DNA of 64,000 nucleotides from Photorhabdus bodei (GCF_003287735.1 NZ_NSCM01000007.1:123285-187284); one strand, 5' to 3'; numbered from the stretch's first letter, positions 1 through 11,752 are shown. Numbers and translations are program-made. Notes: generated from the sequence alone by a model not told the origin.

Positions 1-90
1 AGAAAGCCTGTTTAAAGCCTTTGGCCGAACACTACGTCAGGCAATTCGGGTAGAAGGCGATACATTGCCAAGTTCCAAAGGGGTTCTGTG

Positions 91-91
<1 letters not shown>
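1..91 (+). CDS. hisB: HisB, C-terminal end (partial)
   Basis: This is the last part of an open frame entering from the left edge and stopping with TGA at 89-91. The visible residues ([15 protein letters not shown], then ...SSKGVL) match the C-terminus of HisB, the imidazoleglycerol-phosphate dehydratase / histidinol-phosphatase. That enzyme catalyses two steps of histidine synthesis. Its stop codon overlaps the ATG of hisH, which is the normal arrangement in the enterobacterial his operon. The catalytic regions lie outside the window, so the call rests on the C-terminal residues and on synteny. Confidence 0.9.
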
Positions 92-2190
<2,099 letters not shown>

Positions 2191-2197
<7 letters not shown>

Positions 2198-2796
2198 CCG
2201 CACAACAAATCGAAAAACTGGATTGGGAAAAAGTCGCTTATATGATGCCGGTTATTGTGCAACATGCTATATCCGGCGATGTCCTCATGATGGGCTACAT
2301 GAATAAAGAAGCACTGAATATTACTATCAGTTCAGGCAAAATCACTTTTTTTTCCCGCAGTAAACAACGTCTGTGGACCAAAGGTGAAAGCTCCGGCCAT
2401 TTTCTTAATTTGGTCAATATCTATCCTGATTGTGACAATGATACCCTGTTGGCACTCGCAGACCCAATCGGCCCTACCTGCCACTTTGGTACATACAGTT
2501 GCTTTGCTCCGGCACAAACTGAATGGGGATTTCTCTATCAGCTTGAAAAATTGCTGACAAGTCGCAAAACGGCCGACCCTGACCACTCATACACCGCAAA
2601 ATTATATGCCAGCGGTACTAAACGAATCGCTCAGAAAGTGGGTGAAGAAGGGGTAGAAACTGCTTTAGCCGCGACAGTTAATAATAGAGAAGAGCTAACA
2701 AATGAAGCAGCAGACCTGATGTATCACCTGATGGTTTTACTACAGGATCAAGAGCTGGATCTGAGTTCCGTCATTCGTCGATTAAAAGAAAGATAA
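2191..2796 (+). CDS. hisI: Bifunctional phosphoribosyl-AMP cyclohydrolase / phosphoribosyl-ATP pyrophosphatase HisIE
   Basis: Two-domain enzyme for steps two and three of histidine synthesis. The N-terminal cyclohydrolase domain (about residues 1-110) has the metal-binding acidic and Cys residues around [10 protein letters not shown] and [11 protein letters not shown]. The C-terminal pyrophosphohydrolase domain (about 115-201) has the acidic helix motif [12 protein letters not shown]. It begins with TTG at 2191, inside the end of hisF, and this choice gives the family length of about 201 residues. It is the last gene of the operon; ERIC elements follow after 38 bases. Confidence 0.96.
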
Positions 2797-2834
2797 TTAC
2801 CCAAGGAAATAGGTACAGCGGATACATACAATTC

Positions 2835-2960
2835 TATACCCGTTATCTTTCAAGTTGCCTCTTTGTTGGCCGCACTCACTCACCCCGGTCACATAGTTTG
2901 CTATGCTCCCGGGGATTCGCTCCCTTGCCGTCGCGATGCATCTTGAAATCCATAGGGTAA
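2835..2960 (-). repeat. ERIC element, copy 1
   Basis: An imperfect palindrome of about 126 bp, beginning TATACCCGTTATCTTTCAAG and ending near CCATAGGGTA. The core parts CACCCCGGTCACATAG and CTCCCGGGGATTCGCTC match the conserved ERIC (intergenic repeat unit) consensus. It lies just downstream of hisI in tandem with copy 2. Confidence 0.9.
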
Positions 2961-3087
2961 TATACCCGTTATCTTTCAAGTTGCCTCTTTGTTGGCTTCA
3001 CTCACTCACCCCGGTCACATAGTTATCTATGCTCCCGGGGATTCGCTCCCTTGCCGCCGCGATGCATCTTGAAATCCATAGGGTAAT
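2961..3087 (-). repeat. ERIC element, copy 2 (tandem with copy 1)
   Basis: A second full-length ERIC in the same orientation, joined to copy 1 with no spacer. Its TATACCC begins right after the GGGTAA of the first. The two differ at a few positions, for example GTTTGCTATG against GTTATCTATG at the centre, so this is not an exact recent duplication. Confidence 0.9.
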
Positions 3088-3176
3088 GTACATATCGCTT
3101 CCCTCTGTAACCGCGATCTACGGCCCTTTTCCGGTAGATGAAAAGGCAAAAGCCAGTCACACGAAAAACGATTATC

Positions 3177-3202
3177 AGGCGACGTAGACGTCTACGTCGC
3201 CT
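3177..3202. terminator. Perfect 26-bp palindrome, possible bidirectional terminator
   Basis: The arms AGGCGACGTAGAC and GTCTACGTCGCCT are exactly complementary with no loop bases. They are followed on the + strand by TTTT. The site lies between the + strand his operon and the - strand yiaY gene, so it could end transcription from both sides. The T tract is short, so a protein-binding palindrome is also possible. Confidence 0.45.
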
Positions 3203-3263
3203 TTTAGTGACGGCTCCCCGCCCAATTAGGCATAGGTATCTACACGAAATGAACGTTTATAAA

Positions 3264-4415
3264 TCACATGGCAGCTTTAAAGATCGAAACAATTTCTTCA
3301 TGGGTAGCTTGAGTGGGATTAGTCAAACAACATATATCTTTCAAGGCATTAGTTGCTAATTCTGGTAAATCTTCTAGTTTGACATTCAGTTCCGCTAAAC
3401 CCGACGGAATACCAATATCTTTTAACAATTTACGAATTTCAGCAATACATGCCGCAGCCCCTTGTTGATCATTCATAGCGCTTACATCTACCCCCATCGC
3501 AGCGGCAATATCTTTCAAACGACCCGAAACTGCTTTAGCGTTGAACTCTTGAACGTGTGGTAATAAAACCGCATTACATACACCGTGTGGTAAATCATAA
3601 GTACCACCCAATTGGTGAGACATGGCGTGAACATATCCCAGTAATGCACTATTAAACGCCATCCCCGCCAAGAATTGTGCATAGGCCATGTTTTCACGTG
3701 CTTCTATATTATTCCCATCTGCGACTGCCTGGCGTAAAGAGTGACTAATCATCGAGATTGCTTTCAGTGCACAAGCATCCGTTATTGGGTTAGCCGCGAC
3801 AGAAACATAAGCTTCAACCGCATGAGTCATTGCATCCATTCCAGTTGCGGCGGTTAACCCTTTCGGCATGCCCACCATCAATTCTGGATCGTTCACAGAC
3901 AAAACAGGTGTTATTTTCTTATCAGCAATGGCCATTTTAATATGGCTCTCAGTATCGGTAATGACACAGAAACGTGACATTTCTGACGCAGTACCCGCAG
4001 TAGTATTAACTGAGATTAATGGCAAATGCGGTTTAGATGAACGACCAATACCTACATAATCCCGAATATCTCCTCCATTAGCAGCGACCAACACAATCGC
4101 TTTTGCACAATCATGTGGCGAACCACCCCCTAAAGAAATAACGCAATCGCTATTATGCTGACGCAGAATATCCAAACCTTCCTCAACGTTAACTGTCGTC
4201 GGATTCGGATTGGTACCATCATAGACCGTACTCTCAATATCAACATCAGATAATAAAGATTGAACTTTTGCCACTATTCCAATTTCATTTAAAACATGAT
4301 CCGTCACAATCAATGCTCGCTTGTAACCATCACCTTTCATTGCATTTACCGCTTCAACCAAACAACCGGCACCAAACATATTTACCGATGTCATAAAAAA
4401 AGTTGTAGTTATCAT
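3264..4415 (-). CDS. yiaY: Iron-containing alcohol dehydrogenase (YiaY/AdhB type)
   Basis: Group III metal-dependent alcohol dehydrogenase of 383 residues, the same length as E. coli YiaY and close to it throughout. The N-terminal nucleotide-binding region has [10 protein letters not shown]. The iron ligands lie in [24 protein letters not shown] and [13 protein letters not shown]. YiaY has been described as an L-threonine dehydrogenase, and the related Zymomonas AdhB is an ethanol dehydrogenase; the substrate here cannot be read from the sequence. The gene stands alone, flanked by repeats and AT-rich DNA, and is probably transcribed singly. Confidence 0.9.
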   Translation of the reverse strand: MITTTFFMTSVNMFGAGCLVEAVNAMKGDGYKRALIVTDHVLNEIGIVAKVQSLLSDVDIESTVYDGTNPNPTTVNVEEGLDILRQHNSDCVISLGGGSPHDCAKAIVLVAANGGDIRDYVGIGRSSKPHLPLISVNTTAGTASEMSRFCVITDTESHIKMAIADKKITPVLSVNDPELMVGMPKGLTAATGMDAMTHAVEAYVSVAANPITDACALKAISMISHSLRQAVADGNNIEARENMAYAQFLAGMAFNSALLGYVHAMSHQLGGTYDLPHGVCNAVLLPHVQEFNAKAVSGRLKDIAAAMGVDVSAMNDQQGAAACIAEIRKLLKDIGIPSGLAELNVKLEDLPELATNALKDICCLTNPTQATHEEIVSIFKAAM

Positions 4416-4562
4416 TGATAATTCCTTATATTAAAATAGTTCTAGAATGAAAATATATAAAAAGTAAAATTTGAAAAATCACCTAATGGAACTAAAAATC
4501 ATTATATTACGACAAACATAAATAATAGCTCTATTTAAACCACACAATTCAAAAAATATAAA

Positions 4563-4690
4563 TATACCCGTCATCTTTCAAGTTGCCTCTTTGTTGGCTG
4601 CACTCACTCACCCCGGTCACATAGTTATCTATGCTCCCGGGGATTCGCTCCCTTGCCGCCGCGATGCATCTTGAAATCCATAGGGTATAT
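4563..4690 (-). repeat. ERIC element, copy 3
   Basis: Full-length ERIC from TATACCCGTCATCTTTCAAG to CCATAGGGTATAT, with the usual core CTCCCGGGGATTCGCTCC. It lies upstream of yiaY on one side and yeaK on the other. The rest of this 420-base gap is AT-rich with no open frame I would call. Confidence 0.9.
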
Positions 4691-4835
4691 ATCTCGGTAG
4701 AGTTAGATAATGTTTATTAAAATAGATATTCGATAATTTTCCCTCTTGGTAATATATGCCATTGGCAATATAATAAATACAATAATCGAGAAGATTAATA
4801 TATCAATTCACAAAGTTATTACTTAGGAGTTTATT

Positions 4836-5327
4836 TTGTCCTCTAACGAAATATTTAACCGCCTGACCACATTACTGGATAATCATCATGCCAGCTATCG
4901 GGTGATGGAACATTCAACCGCCGGACATTCTGAAGAAGTTGCAAAAATCCGTGGTACACAACTTGGACAAGGGGCAAAAGGATTAGTTTGCCATGTTAAA
5001 GGGGAAGGATTCCGCCAATATGTACTCGCTGTACTGCCTGCGGATCAACAAGCAGACCTCTCTTCACTGGCAAAACAGATCGGTGGCAACCGCGCCTCAC
5101 TGGCAAGTCCTAAAGAAGTTTTTGAACTGACTCAATGTGTATTTGGTGCTATTCCACCTTTTAGTTTTCATCCAGATCTGAAACTGGTTGCAGACCCTTT
5201 ATTATTTGAACGTTTTGATGAACTGGCTTTTAATGCCGGTAGCCTTGAACGCTCAGTGATTCTTAACACCCAAGATTACCATCGAATTGCACAACCTGAA
5301 TTGGTGAGTTTTCGTCGGGTAGAATAA
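4836..5327 (+). CDS. yeaK: YeaK-type mischarged aminoacyl-tRNA deacylase
   Basis: YbaK/ProX-type trans-editing protein of 163 residues that hydrolyses wrongly charged aminoacyl-tRNAs in the cytoplasm. The family signatures GTxLGQGAKGLVC, the catalytic-lysine region, GGNRASLASPKEV and VFGAIPPFSFHPDLKLVADP agree almost residue for residue with E. coli YeaK. The start is TTG at 4836, chosen because AGGAG lies at 4825-4829 with good spacing and the family N-terminus is matched. It is a single gene ended by a hairpin at 5355-5380. Confidence 0.93.
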   Translation: MSSNEIFNRLTTLLDNHHASYRVMEHSTAGHSEEVAKIRGTQLGQGAKGLVCHVKGEGFRQYVLAVLPADQQADLSSLAKQIGGNRASLASPKEVFELTQCVFGAIPPFSFHPDLKLVADPLLFERFDELAFNAGSLERSVILNTQDYHRIAQPELVSFRRVE

Positions 5328-5354
5328 ATACCATCGCGAAAAATGATATTTGCC

Positions 5355-5380
5355 AAATAGCCTATAAAAATAGGCTATTT
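5355..5380 (+). terminator. yeaK terminator
   Basis: Perfect 10-bp stem AAATAGCCTA / TAGGCTATTT around a short A-rich loop, 27 bases past the yeaK stop. It is followed by AT-rich DNA with only a weak T tract, so efficiency is uncertain. Confidence 0.6.
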
Positions 5381-5820
5381 AAGATAATATTTTAAACATA
5401 TTCATTTAAAATAGTAACTATCCCGCCCCAATAAGTTTATATCATTAGATAAAGTCATTATTATTGCTACATTATATAAACATTAAACAAAGAGGTATAA
5501 TTATCAAATACCATGAATATCTAATTATTCACTATTGAGCCATATACAAAAAATTATCAATTACATTAGGGGATAATTCCCTACCAAAATAAAACTGTTT
5601 CTTGATAGGAATTTTCAATTATTTTTAATTTCAGAACCTTTATTTCAAATATCGGTATAAAATGACATGTCAATTATATTAATGTTGTATTGACAACAAT
5701 TTAATATGCCTATTCATTATATTTTATTAAATACAAAAACCCACACTCATTGTATTCTCATATCTCTTTCAATAAGAAAGATGACGTTTTTTTAAAATAA
5801 AGTTTAAGGAATAGAAAAAT
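5381..5820. other. AT-rich noncoding leader of the crystallin-like gene
   Basis: About 440 bases with no credible open frame and very low GC content. Its last 20 bases contain the Shine-Dalgarno AAGGAATAG just before the ATG at 5821. I see no clear promoter that I would place with confidence. The low GC compared with neighbouring core genes fits horizontally acquired cargo. Confidence 0.4.
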
Positions 5821-6441
5821 ATGACTAATAAGCTAGTTACAGGTGCAACTTTTTTCGATAGAAAATACTTTCTGGGTGAAGCGCACCATTATCCAGAAAA
5901 CGACATCATTATTCCATTGCCTTATGATCTTAACGATAGATTCCGCTCAGTAAGAATTGGAACGCTATCAAAAGTTTATGCATGGCGTCATCAGAGTAAT
6001 TGTGAACCAGGTCAACGCTATCGTGAATGGGAATACGATCACCCAGATATTGATAGAGAAATTAGAGGATTATCTAAGTTTAAAGTGGCACCAAAAGATA
6101 CCTGCTTGGTTGCATTAAGACTTATTGATGATACTCATTCAGGTATTAAATTCTCAATGTTCACGAATACACATTGCGTGGGTCCAGTTGAAACAACAAC
6201 TGATGATGATTATGCACTGGTTGGTATATTGCCATTTGAGACCGAGTTAGTCACTGCCATTGCAATAAGAAATACCAGTACTGGAGTATATATCAATAAC
6301 GGATCATTCTATTTCTATCGTGATGCAAATGGTGTTGTTACTATTGATGAGAAAGCTAATTTCCCTAAAAATCTCAGAATAGTTAATGTAGGTGGCAATC
6401 GTTTTGATATTCATATTATCAGTACTGATTTTTCTCACTAA
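5821..6441 (+). CDS. Beta/gamma-crystallin-like protein, paralogue 1
   Basis: A 206-residue protein with no signal peptide or membrane segment. Residues 10-46 look like a Greek-key beta/gamma-crystallin motif: FFDRKYFLGEAHHYP carries the aromatic-x4-aromatic-x-Gly pattern. NDRFRSVRIG resembles the calcium-binding strand end (N/D-N/D-x-x-S/T-S) but has Arg in place of one Ser/Thr. The C-terminal part (GSFYFYRDANG and NFPKNLRIVNVGGNRFD) is probably a further beta domain. The gene has a paralogue at 7537-8166 with a similar leader (GGAATAGAAAAA before ATG) and a similar terminator. The biological role is unknown; a stress, surface or host-interaction role is guesswork. Confidence 0.6.
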   Translation: MTNKLVTGATFFDRKYFLGEAHHYPENDIIIPLPYDLNDRFRSVRIGTLSKVYAWRHQSNCEPGQRYREWEYDHPDIDREIRGLSKFKVAPKDTCLVALRLIDDTHSGIKFSMFTNTHCVGPVETTTDDDYALVGILPFETELVTAIAIRNTSTGVYINNGSFYFYRDANGVVTIDEKANFPKNLRIVNVGGNRFDIHIISTDFSH

Positions 6442-6507
6442 TCCGGTCATAATGTAACAATAATTAACCGTCGTTTTCAGACAGGCTACGTTCTGAAAAT
6501 TTAAGCA

Positions 6508-6545
6508 ACACCGTTGCGGAATATCATCAAAAACCGCAACGGTGT
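6508..6545 (+). terminator. Terminator of crystallin-like gene 1
   Basis: Twelve-base-pair stem ACACCGTTGCGG / CCGCAACGGTGT with a 14-base loop, 66 bases after the stop. A diverged copy of the same hairpin follows the paralogue at 8225-8264, so the duplication included the 3' untranslated region. Confidence 0.7.
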
Positions 6546-6599
6546 ATTCATAAATCAGCAAAAATTTCGTGGTTATAAATAATTTTTTATTTATCATGA

Positions 6600-6705
6600 T
6601 ATACCCTATGGATTTCAAGATTATCGCGACGGCAAGGGCGCGAATCCCCGGGAGCATAGCGAACGATGTGATCAGGGTGAGAGAGTGCAGCCAACAAATC
6701 CTTAA
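6600..6705 (+). repeat. Decayed, 3'-truncated ERIC element (copy 4)
   Basis: It starts TATACCCTATGGATTTCAAG and keeps GAATCCCCGGGAGCATAGCG. It has several mismatches (ATTATCGCGAC, GATCAGGGTGAGAG) and stops after GCAGCCAACAAA, lacking the usual AGAGGCAACTTGAAAGATGACGG end. It looks like an old copy. Confidence 0.8.
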
Positions 6706-6945
6706 CCATTAGCTAGCCATTCATTGTTATTTATCCTTTTTCTATAAAAATTTATAATCAAAAAATCAAATAGTCACTTAACCTTTAAAAAAACATTAAA
6801 TTAAGATCCACAAGAAATAATTTTCACAAGCTATTTCTTTTGAGATAAATATTTCTCTAATGATTAATTTTAAAAATTATATAAAAACCCAACCATTCCA
6901 TTATTAAATATCTTATTTTAGGTATTTTCATAATATTATTAATAA
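6706..6945. other. AT-rich spacer between two ERIC copies
   Basis: This stretch, together with 7070-7536 on the far side of ERIC copy 5, is AT-rich and has no credible gene. The 1.1-kb gap between the two crystallin-like paralogues is thus made of a terminator, two ERICs and low-complexity DNA. The leader of the second paralogue ends in the Shine-Dalgarno GAGGAATAG. Confidence 0.4.
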
Positions 6946-7069
6946 ATACCCTATTGATTTCAAGATGCATCGCGGCGGCAAGGGAGTGAATCCCCGGGAG
7001 CATAGCAAACTATGTGACCGGGGTGAGTGAGCGCAGCCAACAAAGAGGCAACTTGAAAGATGACGGGTA
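6946..7069 (+). repeat. ERIC element, copy 5
   Basis: Full-length copy from ATACCCTATTGATTTCAAG to AGATGACGGGTA. It contains the conserved cores GAATCCCCGGGAGCATAG and GTGACCGGGGTGAGTGAGCG. Confidence 0.9.
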
Positions 7070-7536
7070 AAAAACAATCTCATAGTATCTATTCAAAACA
7101 CCAAGCATGAAAAATATTCACAATCAAATTGAATACTAAATTTAAGATACAAGATTCACTAAAAATATCAAATTTTCACATTTCAATCAGTCAATTTGAC
7201 TATACTAATATAATTATAAAAATATTATTCGGTATTTTTTAAACAACTTTACTTTATGTATTTTTATGCTAATTTTAACATTAACCCATAGAATATTATT
7301 CTTCTATTGACTGGATATATTGCATCTAAAGATGAGGAATAAATGAATTATCAGTGGGAAATATTACACAGAAAAAATCCAATTTTCACAAATAGTATAA
7401 ACGAGTAAATACTATATATTTCACATTAATACAATCAGGTATATACTTCCAGAAAAACATTACATACGGGTTTATTAACGGAAAATTTTTTTGGCAACCT
7501 ATATATTACTTACATTAACTTTGAGGAATAGAAAAA

Positions 7537-8166
7537 ATGACAAAAGAATTAATTACAGGCGTCACGTTTTTCGAAGAGAAAAACTATCAGGGTAAGTCAC
7601 ATGATTACCCAGAGCTCGATAAAATTATATCGCTCCCTTCCAATCTTAACGATAAATTTCGTTCAGTAAAAATTGGAAAGTTATCAAAAGTCCATGCGTG
7701 GCGTCACTATAATGATCCAGAGAGTAAATATTATGAATGGGTAGTCGACAATCCAGATATCGATAAAGAAATTAGAGGGTTATCGAAATTCAGAATTATA
7801 CAGAAAGATACAAAACTGGTTGCACTAAGAATCATTGATGATACTCATTCAGATACAAAATTCTCTATGATCATTAAGATATTTAATGGAGAAGAAGAGG
7901 AAACAATCGACGTTAACGCAACAACAGATGATAATTATACAGTCGTTAACGAACTACTGGTACAGAAAGAGATAGTCACTTCAATTTATGTCAGAGATGT
8001 CAACACCGGAGAATATATTGGTAACGGATCATTTTATTTTTCTTATGATGCTATCGGTATCGCAACTATTTATGAAGGTCTCAATTTCCCTAAAAACTTG
8101 AAACTGGTTCATGTAGGAAATAATCGTTTTGATTTTCACATTATTAGCACTGATCCTATTGCTTAA
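7537..8166 (+). CDS. Beta/gamma-crystallin-like protein, paralogue 2
   Basis: A 209-residue paralogue of the protein at 5821-6441, similar along its whole length. Shared segments include TKELITGVTFFEEKNYQGKS, LNDKFRSVKIGKLSKVHAWRH, PDIDKEIRGLSKF, IDDTHSDTKFSM and NFPKNLKLVHVGNNRFDFH. The N-terminal Greek-key pattern is again visible and the putative calcium motif is again degenerate (NDKFRS). The middle differs, with an acidic insertion (GEEEETIDVNATT). There is no export signal. The start is supported by GAGGAATAG seven bases upstream. Function is unknown; tandem duplication with divergence suggests selection on a surface or binding property. Confidence 0.6.
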   Translation: MTKELITGVTFFEEKNYQGKSHDYPELDKIISLPSNLNDKFRSVKIGKLSKVHAWRHYNDPESKYYEWVVDNPDIDKEIRGLSKFRIIQKDTKLVALRIIDDTHSDTKFSMIIKIFNGEEEETIDVNATTDDNYTVVNELLVQKEIVTSIYVRDVNTGEYIGNGSFYFSYDAIGIATIYEGLNFPKNLKLVHVGNNRFDFHIISTDPIA

Positions 8167-8224
8167 TTCGGGATTAATGTGACAATCATCACTCTCAGAC
8201 AAATTTTATTCTGAAATTTAAACT

Positions 8225-8264
8225 ACGCCGTTGCGGTATATTTGTTAAAAAACCGCAACGACGT
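8225..8264 (+). terminator. Terminator of crystallin-like gene 2
   Basis: Stem ACGCCGTTGCGGT / ACCGCAACGACGT with one mismatch and a 14-base A/T-rich loop. It is homologous to the hairpin at 6508-6545 after the first paralogue. Confidence 0.65.
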
Positions 8265-8348
8265 GTTCCAGATGATCGCGGAAATTAAAACCACATCATA
8301 TCTGATGTAAATTTATCCACTTTCCTGGTCAATCGGTGATAACCGGGC

Positions 8349-9755
8349 TTACTCCATCCATTCAGTATGGAAAACACCTTCTTTATCAGTACGCTTATAA
8401 GTATGAGCACCAAAATAATCACGCTGGGCCTGAATTAAATTAGCAGGCAATACAGCTGAACGATAACTATCGTAGTAAGAAATAGCAGCCGAGAAAGTAG
8501 GCGTTGGGATACCATTCCGCACCCCGTACGAGACGACATCACGCAGTGCCTGCTGATATTCATCAGCAATTTTCTTAAAGTAAGGCGCCAACAACAGGTT
8601 AGCAATATCCGCATTTTCGTTATATGCGTCAGTAATTTTTTGCAGGAATTGAGCACGAATAATACAACCCGCCCGGAAAATCCCGGCAATCTCACCGTAA
8701 TTAAGATCCCACTGGTACTCATCGGACGCCGCTTTCAATTGCTGAAAACCCTGGGCATAAGAGACGATTTTACCCAAATAAAGCGCACGGCGGACTTTCT
8801 CAATAAATTCGGCCTTATCACCTTTAAATGGTTGTACATCCGGCCCGCTCAAAACTTGAGCCGCGGCCACTCGCTGATCTTTTAGAGAAGAGATATAACG
8901 TGCAAATACCGATTCTGTGATCAACGTCACTGGAATCCCTAAATCCAGAGAGCTCTGGCTGGTCCACTTACCCGTACCTTTATTTGCTGCTTCATCCAAA
9001 ATCACATCAACCAAATATTGGCCTGCTTCATCTTTCTTATGGAAAATATCAGCCGTGATTTCAATCAAATAACTGCTTAATTCGCCGTTATTCCAGTCAG
9101 TGAAAATCTCAGATAGTTCTTCATTGCTCAGATTTAGGGCATTTTTCAGTAAGGAATAGGCTTCAGCAATGAGCTGCATATCACCGTATTCAATGCCATT
9201 GTGAACCATTTTCACATAATGGCCGGCACCATCCGGACCAATATAGGCCACACAAGGTTCACCTTCAGCTTTAGCCGCAATCTCTTGCAGAATTGGCGCC
9301 ACCAATTTATACGCCTCTTTCTGGCCGCCAGGCATAATAGATGGACCTTTCAATGCCCCCTCTTCACCACCGGAAACCCCGGTACCGATAAAATTAAAAC
9401 CCTGAGCAGAAAGCTCGCGATTACGACGGATAGTATCCTGAAAATAGGTATTACCCCCATCAATCAAAATATCACCTTTATCCAGATGTGGGGTCAGTGA
9501 AGCAATAGTTTTATCGGTTGCTTCGCCAGCCTTAACCATGAGCAGAATACGGCGCGGTTTTTCCAGTGAATCGACAAATTCTTCGACAGTGTAACTTGGA
9601 ACTAATTTCTTCCCCGGATTTTCGGCGATCACTTCGTCAGTCTTATCACTTGAACGGTTAAATATAGATACGGAATAACCCCGGCTCTCAATATTTAGTG
9701 CCAGGTTACGCCCCATCACCGCCATACCGACAACACCAATCTGCTGCTTGGACAT
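8349..9755 (-). CDS. gnd: 6-phosphogluconate dehydrogenase (decarboxylating)
   Basis: Oxidative pentose phosphate pathway enzyme that converts 6-phosphogluconate to ribulose 5-phosphate with NADP. The N-terminal GxAxMGxNLA nucleotide-binding fold ([15 protein letters not shown]) is present. So are [21 protein letters not shown] and the catalytic Lys/Asn region [17 protein letters not shown] start at MSKQQIG (9755): AGGAGT lies just upstream and this gives 468 residues, exactly the enterobacterial length; an in-frame extension to 9797 has no family counterpart. It is read opposite to yegH. Confidence 0.97.
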   Translation of the reverse strand: MSKQQIGVVGMAVMGRNLALNIESRGYSVSIFNRSSDKTDEVIAENPGKKLVPSYTVEEFVDSLEKPRRILLMVKAGEATDKTIASLTPHLDKGDILIDGGNTYFQDTIRRNRELSAQGFNFIGTGVSGGEEGALKGPSIMPGGQKEAYKLVAPILQEIAAKAEGEPCVAYIGPDGAGHYVKMVHNGIEYGDMQLIAEAYSLLKNALNLSNEELSEIFTDWNNGELSSYLIEITADIFHKKDEAGQYLVDVILDEAANKGTGKWTSQSSLDLGIPVTLITESVFARYISSLKDQRVAAAQVLSGPDVQPFKGDKAEFIEKVRRALYLGKIVSYAQGFQQLKAASDEYQWDLNYGEIAGIFRAGCIIRAQFLQKITDAYNENADIANLLLAPYFKKIADEYQQALRDVVSYGVRNGIPTPTFSAAISYYDSYRSAVLPANLIQAQRDYFGAHTYKRTDKEGVFHTEWME

Positions 9756-9817
9756 GAATAACTCCTGTCTGATGATAATTCTGCTCACCAATAACAATAA
9801 TAATTAGTGTGCAATTT

Positions 9818-9839
9818 GTTAATGTGATCACATGTTAAC
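9818..9839. promoter_or_regulatory. Palindromic site in the gnd upstream region
   Basis: The perfect palindrome TGTGATCACA (9823-9832) is bracketed by GTTAA and TTAAC, about 65-85 bases upstream of the gnd start. It resembles a CRP half-site pair, but without the normal six-base spacer, so I do not call it a CRP site. It may be an operator for an unidentified regulator. Confidence 0.3.
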
Positions 9840-10006
9840 TCAGGACGAGTCCTAATGGATAGTTATTGGTGCCATCGATACCGCTACACCCCATTTTTTG
9901 GAAAAAACTTCCTCAGATGAAAAATCAACTATTGAAATTTGATGAGTCAATGCCCATTATTCATTATTCGGCATGAGCCGTCATATTAAAAGGTAAAACA
10001 AACTGT

Positions 10007-11578
10007 ATGGAATGGATCGCTGATCCGACGATATGGGCTGGGCTGGTTACTCTTATCGTTCTAGAAATTGTCCTCGGAATTGACAACTTGGTCTTTATTG
10101 CCATTCTGGCAGATAAACTTCCTGAAAAACAAAGAGACAAAGCAAGAATTACGGGTCTAAGTTGTGCGTTACTGATGCGTATCGTACTGCTTTTTAGTCT
10201 TTCTTGGTTGATAACGCTAACTCATCCATTAATTACGCTTTGGGAACATCCATTTAGTGCTCGTGACCTAATTATGCTGATAGGTGGTCTTTTCTTACTG
10301 TTCAAAGCGACAATGGAGCTCAATGAACGGCTGGAAGGTAAAGATGCCCACTCAGGACAACAACGCAAAACATCCAAATTTTGGACGGTTGTCGTTCAAA
10401 TCATTGTCCTTGATGCTGTATTTTCATTGGATTCAGTGGTGACTGCTGTTGGTATGGTAGACAACATCGGTATCATGATCGTGGCAGTCACCATTGCGAT
10501 GTTCCTGATGATACTGGCAAGTAAACCGTTGACCACTTTCGTCAATGCTCACCCGACTATCGTTATTCTCTGTCTGAGCTTCTTGTTGATGATCGGTTTC
10601 AGTCTGATAGCCGAAGGTTTTGGTTATCACATCCCCAAAGGTTACTTGTACGCCGCTATCGGCTTCTCTATTATGATTGAAGCCTTAAACCAATTTGCTC
10701 AATTTAACCGCCGCAGATTTCTTACTGCTTCCCGTTCACTACGTGAAAGAACAGCGGAAGCCGTTTTACGTATCCTGAGTGGTAAGCATGAAAATGCAGA
10801 ATTGGATAATCATACATCCAATCTGATTTCTGATAATCAGGAAGTGTTTGATCCACAAGAACGTCAAATGATTGCCAGGGTTCTGGGCATGGCGCAGCGT
10901 AACGTTAACAGTATCATGACTTCCCGTCACGACGTGGAGTACCTTGATATTCATGCACCAACCGAAAATCTGACGCAAATACTGAGTAAAAATCCTCACA
11001 CACGCATTGTGGTAACAGATGAAGATATCAGTGACGAACCATTAGGTGTTGTCCATGTTATTGATTTACTGAATCAACAACTCAACCAACAGCCTTTTGA
11101 TTTACATTCGCTGATAAAACAGCCTCTGATTTTCCCTGAACAGCTTTCACTACTCCAGGCATTGGAGCAGTTCCGCCAGGCACAAACTCACTTCGCGTTT
11201 GTTGTCGATGAATTTGGTTCTGTGGAAGGTGTGGTGACTTTGACCGACGTAATGGAAACTATCGCGGGTAATTTACCGGTAGATGGCGAAGAAACTGATG
11301 CCCGCCATGATATTCAAGCGACTGAACATGGTGGTTGGATCGCCAATGGTTATATGCCGCTGGATGATTTGATCCTTTATGTCCCTTTGCAACTGGATGA
11401 AAAACGTGAATATCAAACCTTAGCAGGTTTGTTAATGGAACATTCACAACATATTCCACGACAAGGTGAGCAATTACAGATTGATAATTACCTGTTTGAA
11501 CCGTTGGAAGTGACCAGTCATCGAATTAATAAGGTAAAAATTACCCCTCTGGTGTCAGAGGAAGAAAATAGAGAATAA
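10007..11578 (+). CDS. yegH: TerC-family membrane protein with CBS and CorC/HlyC domains (YegH)
   Basis: A 523-residue inner-membrane protein. Residues 1-240 form a TerC-like domain of about seven membrane segments with the conserved acidic motifs [11 protein letters not shown] and [16 protein letters not shown]. Then come two CBS repeats (about 290-420) and a C-terminal CorC/HlyC domain (about 435-515). The TerC family is linked to metal export or co-translational metal loading of exported proteins; the role of YegH itself is not established. The order yegH-asmA-dcd-udk matches E. coli and favours YegH over its paralogue YoaE. A strong terminator follows. Confidence 0.88.
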   Translation: MEWIADPTIWAGLVTLIVLEIVLGIDNLVFIAILADKLPEKQRDKARITGLSCALLMRIVLLFSLSWLITLTHPLITLWEHPFSARDLIMLIGGLFLLFKATMELNERLEGKDAHSGQQRKTSKFWTVVVQIIVLDAVFSLDSVVTAVGMVDNIGIMIVAVTIAMFLMILASKPLTTFVNAHPTIVILCLSFLLMIGFSLIAEGFGYHIPKGYLYAAIGFSIMIEALNQFAQFNRRRFLTASRSLRERTAEAVLRILSGKHENAELDNHTSNLISDNQEVFDPQERQMIARVLGMAQRNVNSIMTSRHDVEYLDIHAPTENLTQILSKNPHTRIVVTDEDISDEPLGVVHVIDLLNQQLNQQPFDLHSLIKQPLIFPEQLSLLQALEQFRQAQTHFAFVVDEFGSVEGVVTLTDVMETIAGNLPVDGEETDARHDIQATEHGGWIANGYMPLDDLILYVPLQLDEKREYQTLAGLLMEHSQHIPRQGEQLQIDNYLFEPLEVTSHRINKVKITPLVSEEENRE

Positions 11579-11643
11579 CCCAGTGTTATTGATCATTCAT
11601 CGTATCTGCCATCACTGAGTTTTTCCTCTGAAACAAAATAAAA

Positions 11644-11675
11644 CCCGGTCAGTTTAAACTGCACCGGGATTTTTT
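11644..11675 (+). terminator. yegH rho-independent terminator
   Basis: Hairpin CCCGGTcAGTTTAAACTGcACCGGG followed by A and six T residues, 66 bases after yegH. The inner arms are fully palindromic. Confidence 0.85.
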
Positions 11676-11692
11676 GGGCCTTTGCTATCAAT

Positions 11693-11752
11693 ACTATATG
11701 AGGAAGTACTATATGCGGAAGTACTATATTCTGAACTACTATATGCGGATAC
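11693..11752. repeat. Four tandem copies of a 15-bp unit
   Basis: Consecutive units ACTATATGAGGAAGT, ACTATATGCGGAAGT, ACTATATTCTGAACT and ACTATATGCGGATAC lie head to tail between yegH and asmA. It is a short minisatellite with diverging units and no open frame. Confidence 0.85.

Noticed and set aside
3138..3359. 73-codon open frame with an Arg-rich start
   Set aside because: It runs across the 26-bp palindrome and into the antisense of yiaY, with no ribosome site and no recognisable family.
6304..6657. 117-codon - strand frame
   Set aside because: It is antisense to crystallin-like gene 1 and begins inside an ERIC; composition is that of a shadow frame.
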